12,496 nucleotides of DNA from contig JAFOMB010000027.1 in NCBI GenBank assembly GCA_017419065.1, forward strand, positions 1 through 12,496, given 5' to 3'. Both the position numbers and the translations under genes were made by a program. This stretch comes from Erysipelotrichaceae bacterium (lineage in GTDB: Bacteria > Bacillota_I > Bacilli_A > Erysipelotrichales > Erysipelotrichaceae). Under the pieces are notes generated by a model, which saw only the letters and a program-made list of their open reading frames with translations, ran no database searches and was not told where the DNA came from. Below are positions 12,496 to 12,496 of this stretch, piece after piece; position 1 is the stretch's first letter, and every line of letters starts with the position of its first letter.

Positions 12496-12496
12496 A

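Noticed and set aside
1..12496. Insertion sequences, CRISPR arrays, tRNA or rRNA genes, or a defence system
   Set aside because: No transposase, terminal repeats, spaced direct repeats, RNA-gene signatures or defence-protein motifs were seen on either strand.

Overview
The window looks like a chromosomal segment of a low-to-middle-GC Firmicute, most plausibly from the Erysipelotrichia. The basis is: AGGAGG-type ribosome sites throughout; near-consensus sigma-A promoters; a CIRCE operator in front of groES; the Gram-positive kinase hprK directly followed by lgt; and a secreted protein with three cell-wall-binding type 2 repeats. The class assignment is inference; no rRNA or tRNA is present to test it. 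Almost everything is on the minus strand. The only exception is a two-gene plus-strand unit in the middle.

Read in the direction of minus-strand transcription (right to left): (1) The C-terminal half of hprK overlaps a 487-residue gene that joins Lgt to a PpaX-like HAD phosphatase. (2) upp and gpmI form an operon that ends in a strong terminator. The start codon of a putative zinc-dependent phospholipase C/hydrolase-fold gene lies immediately after that terminator's U-tract. (3) Two plus-strand genes, a YigZ/IMPACT protein and a two-helix membrane protein, converge on that hydrolase gene. A 45-residue minus-strand gene diverges from them. (4) pgk, tpiA, eno and a small four-helix membrane protein form a compact glycolytic operon. 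(5) A secreted CAP-domain protein with CWB2 repeats follows. (6) Next is an orphan 88-residue basic protein whose leader can fold its own ribosome site into a 10-bp perfect stem. (7) At the left edge, the first 42 codons of groES lie behind a perfect TTGACA-N17-TATAAT promoter interlaced with CIRCE.

The genes fit together mainly as carbon metabolism and its control. pgk, tpiA, gpmI and eno cover triose-phosphate isomerisation and four-fifths of lower glycolysis (gapA and pyk are not here). HprK is the sensor kinase/phosphorylase for HPr. PpaX-type phosphatases in other Firmicutes are encoded beside hprK and lgt and remove the pyrophosphate made when HprK dephosphorylates P-Ser-HPr; here that enzyme appears to be tethered to the membrane protein Lgt.

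The genome is very compact. Several intrinsic terminators overlap stop codons, start regions or promoters of neighbouring genes. I saw no mobile elements, CRISPR arrays, rRNA or tRNA genes. The observations most worth following are the Lgt-PpaX fusion, the structured leader of the 88-residue gene, and the hydrolase gene that begins at the end of a terminator.
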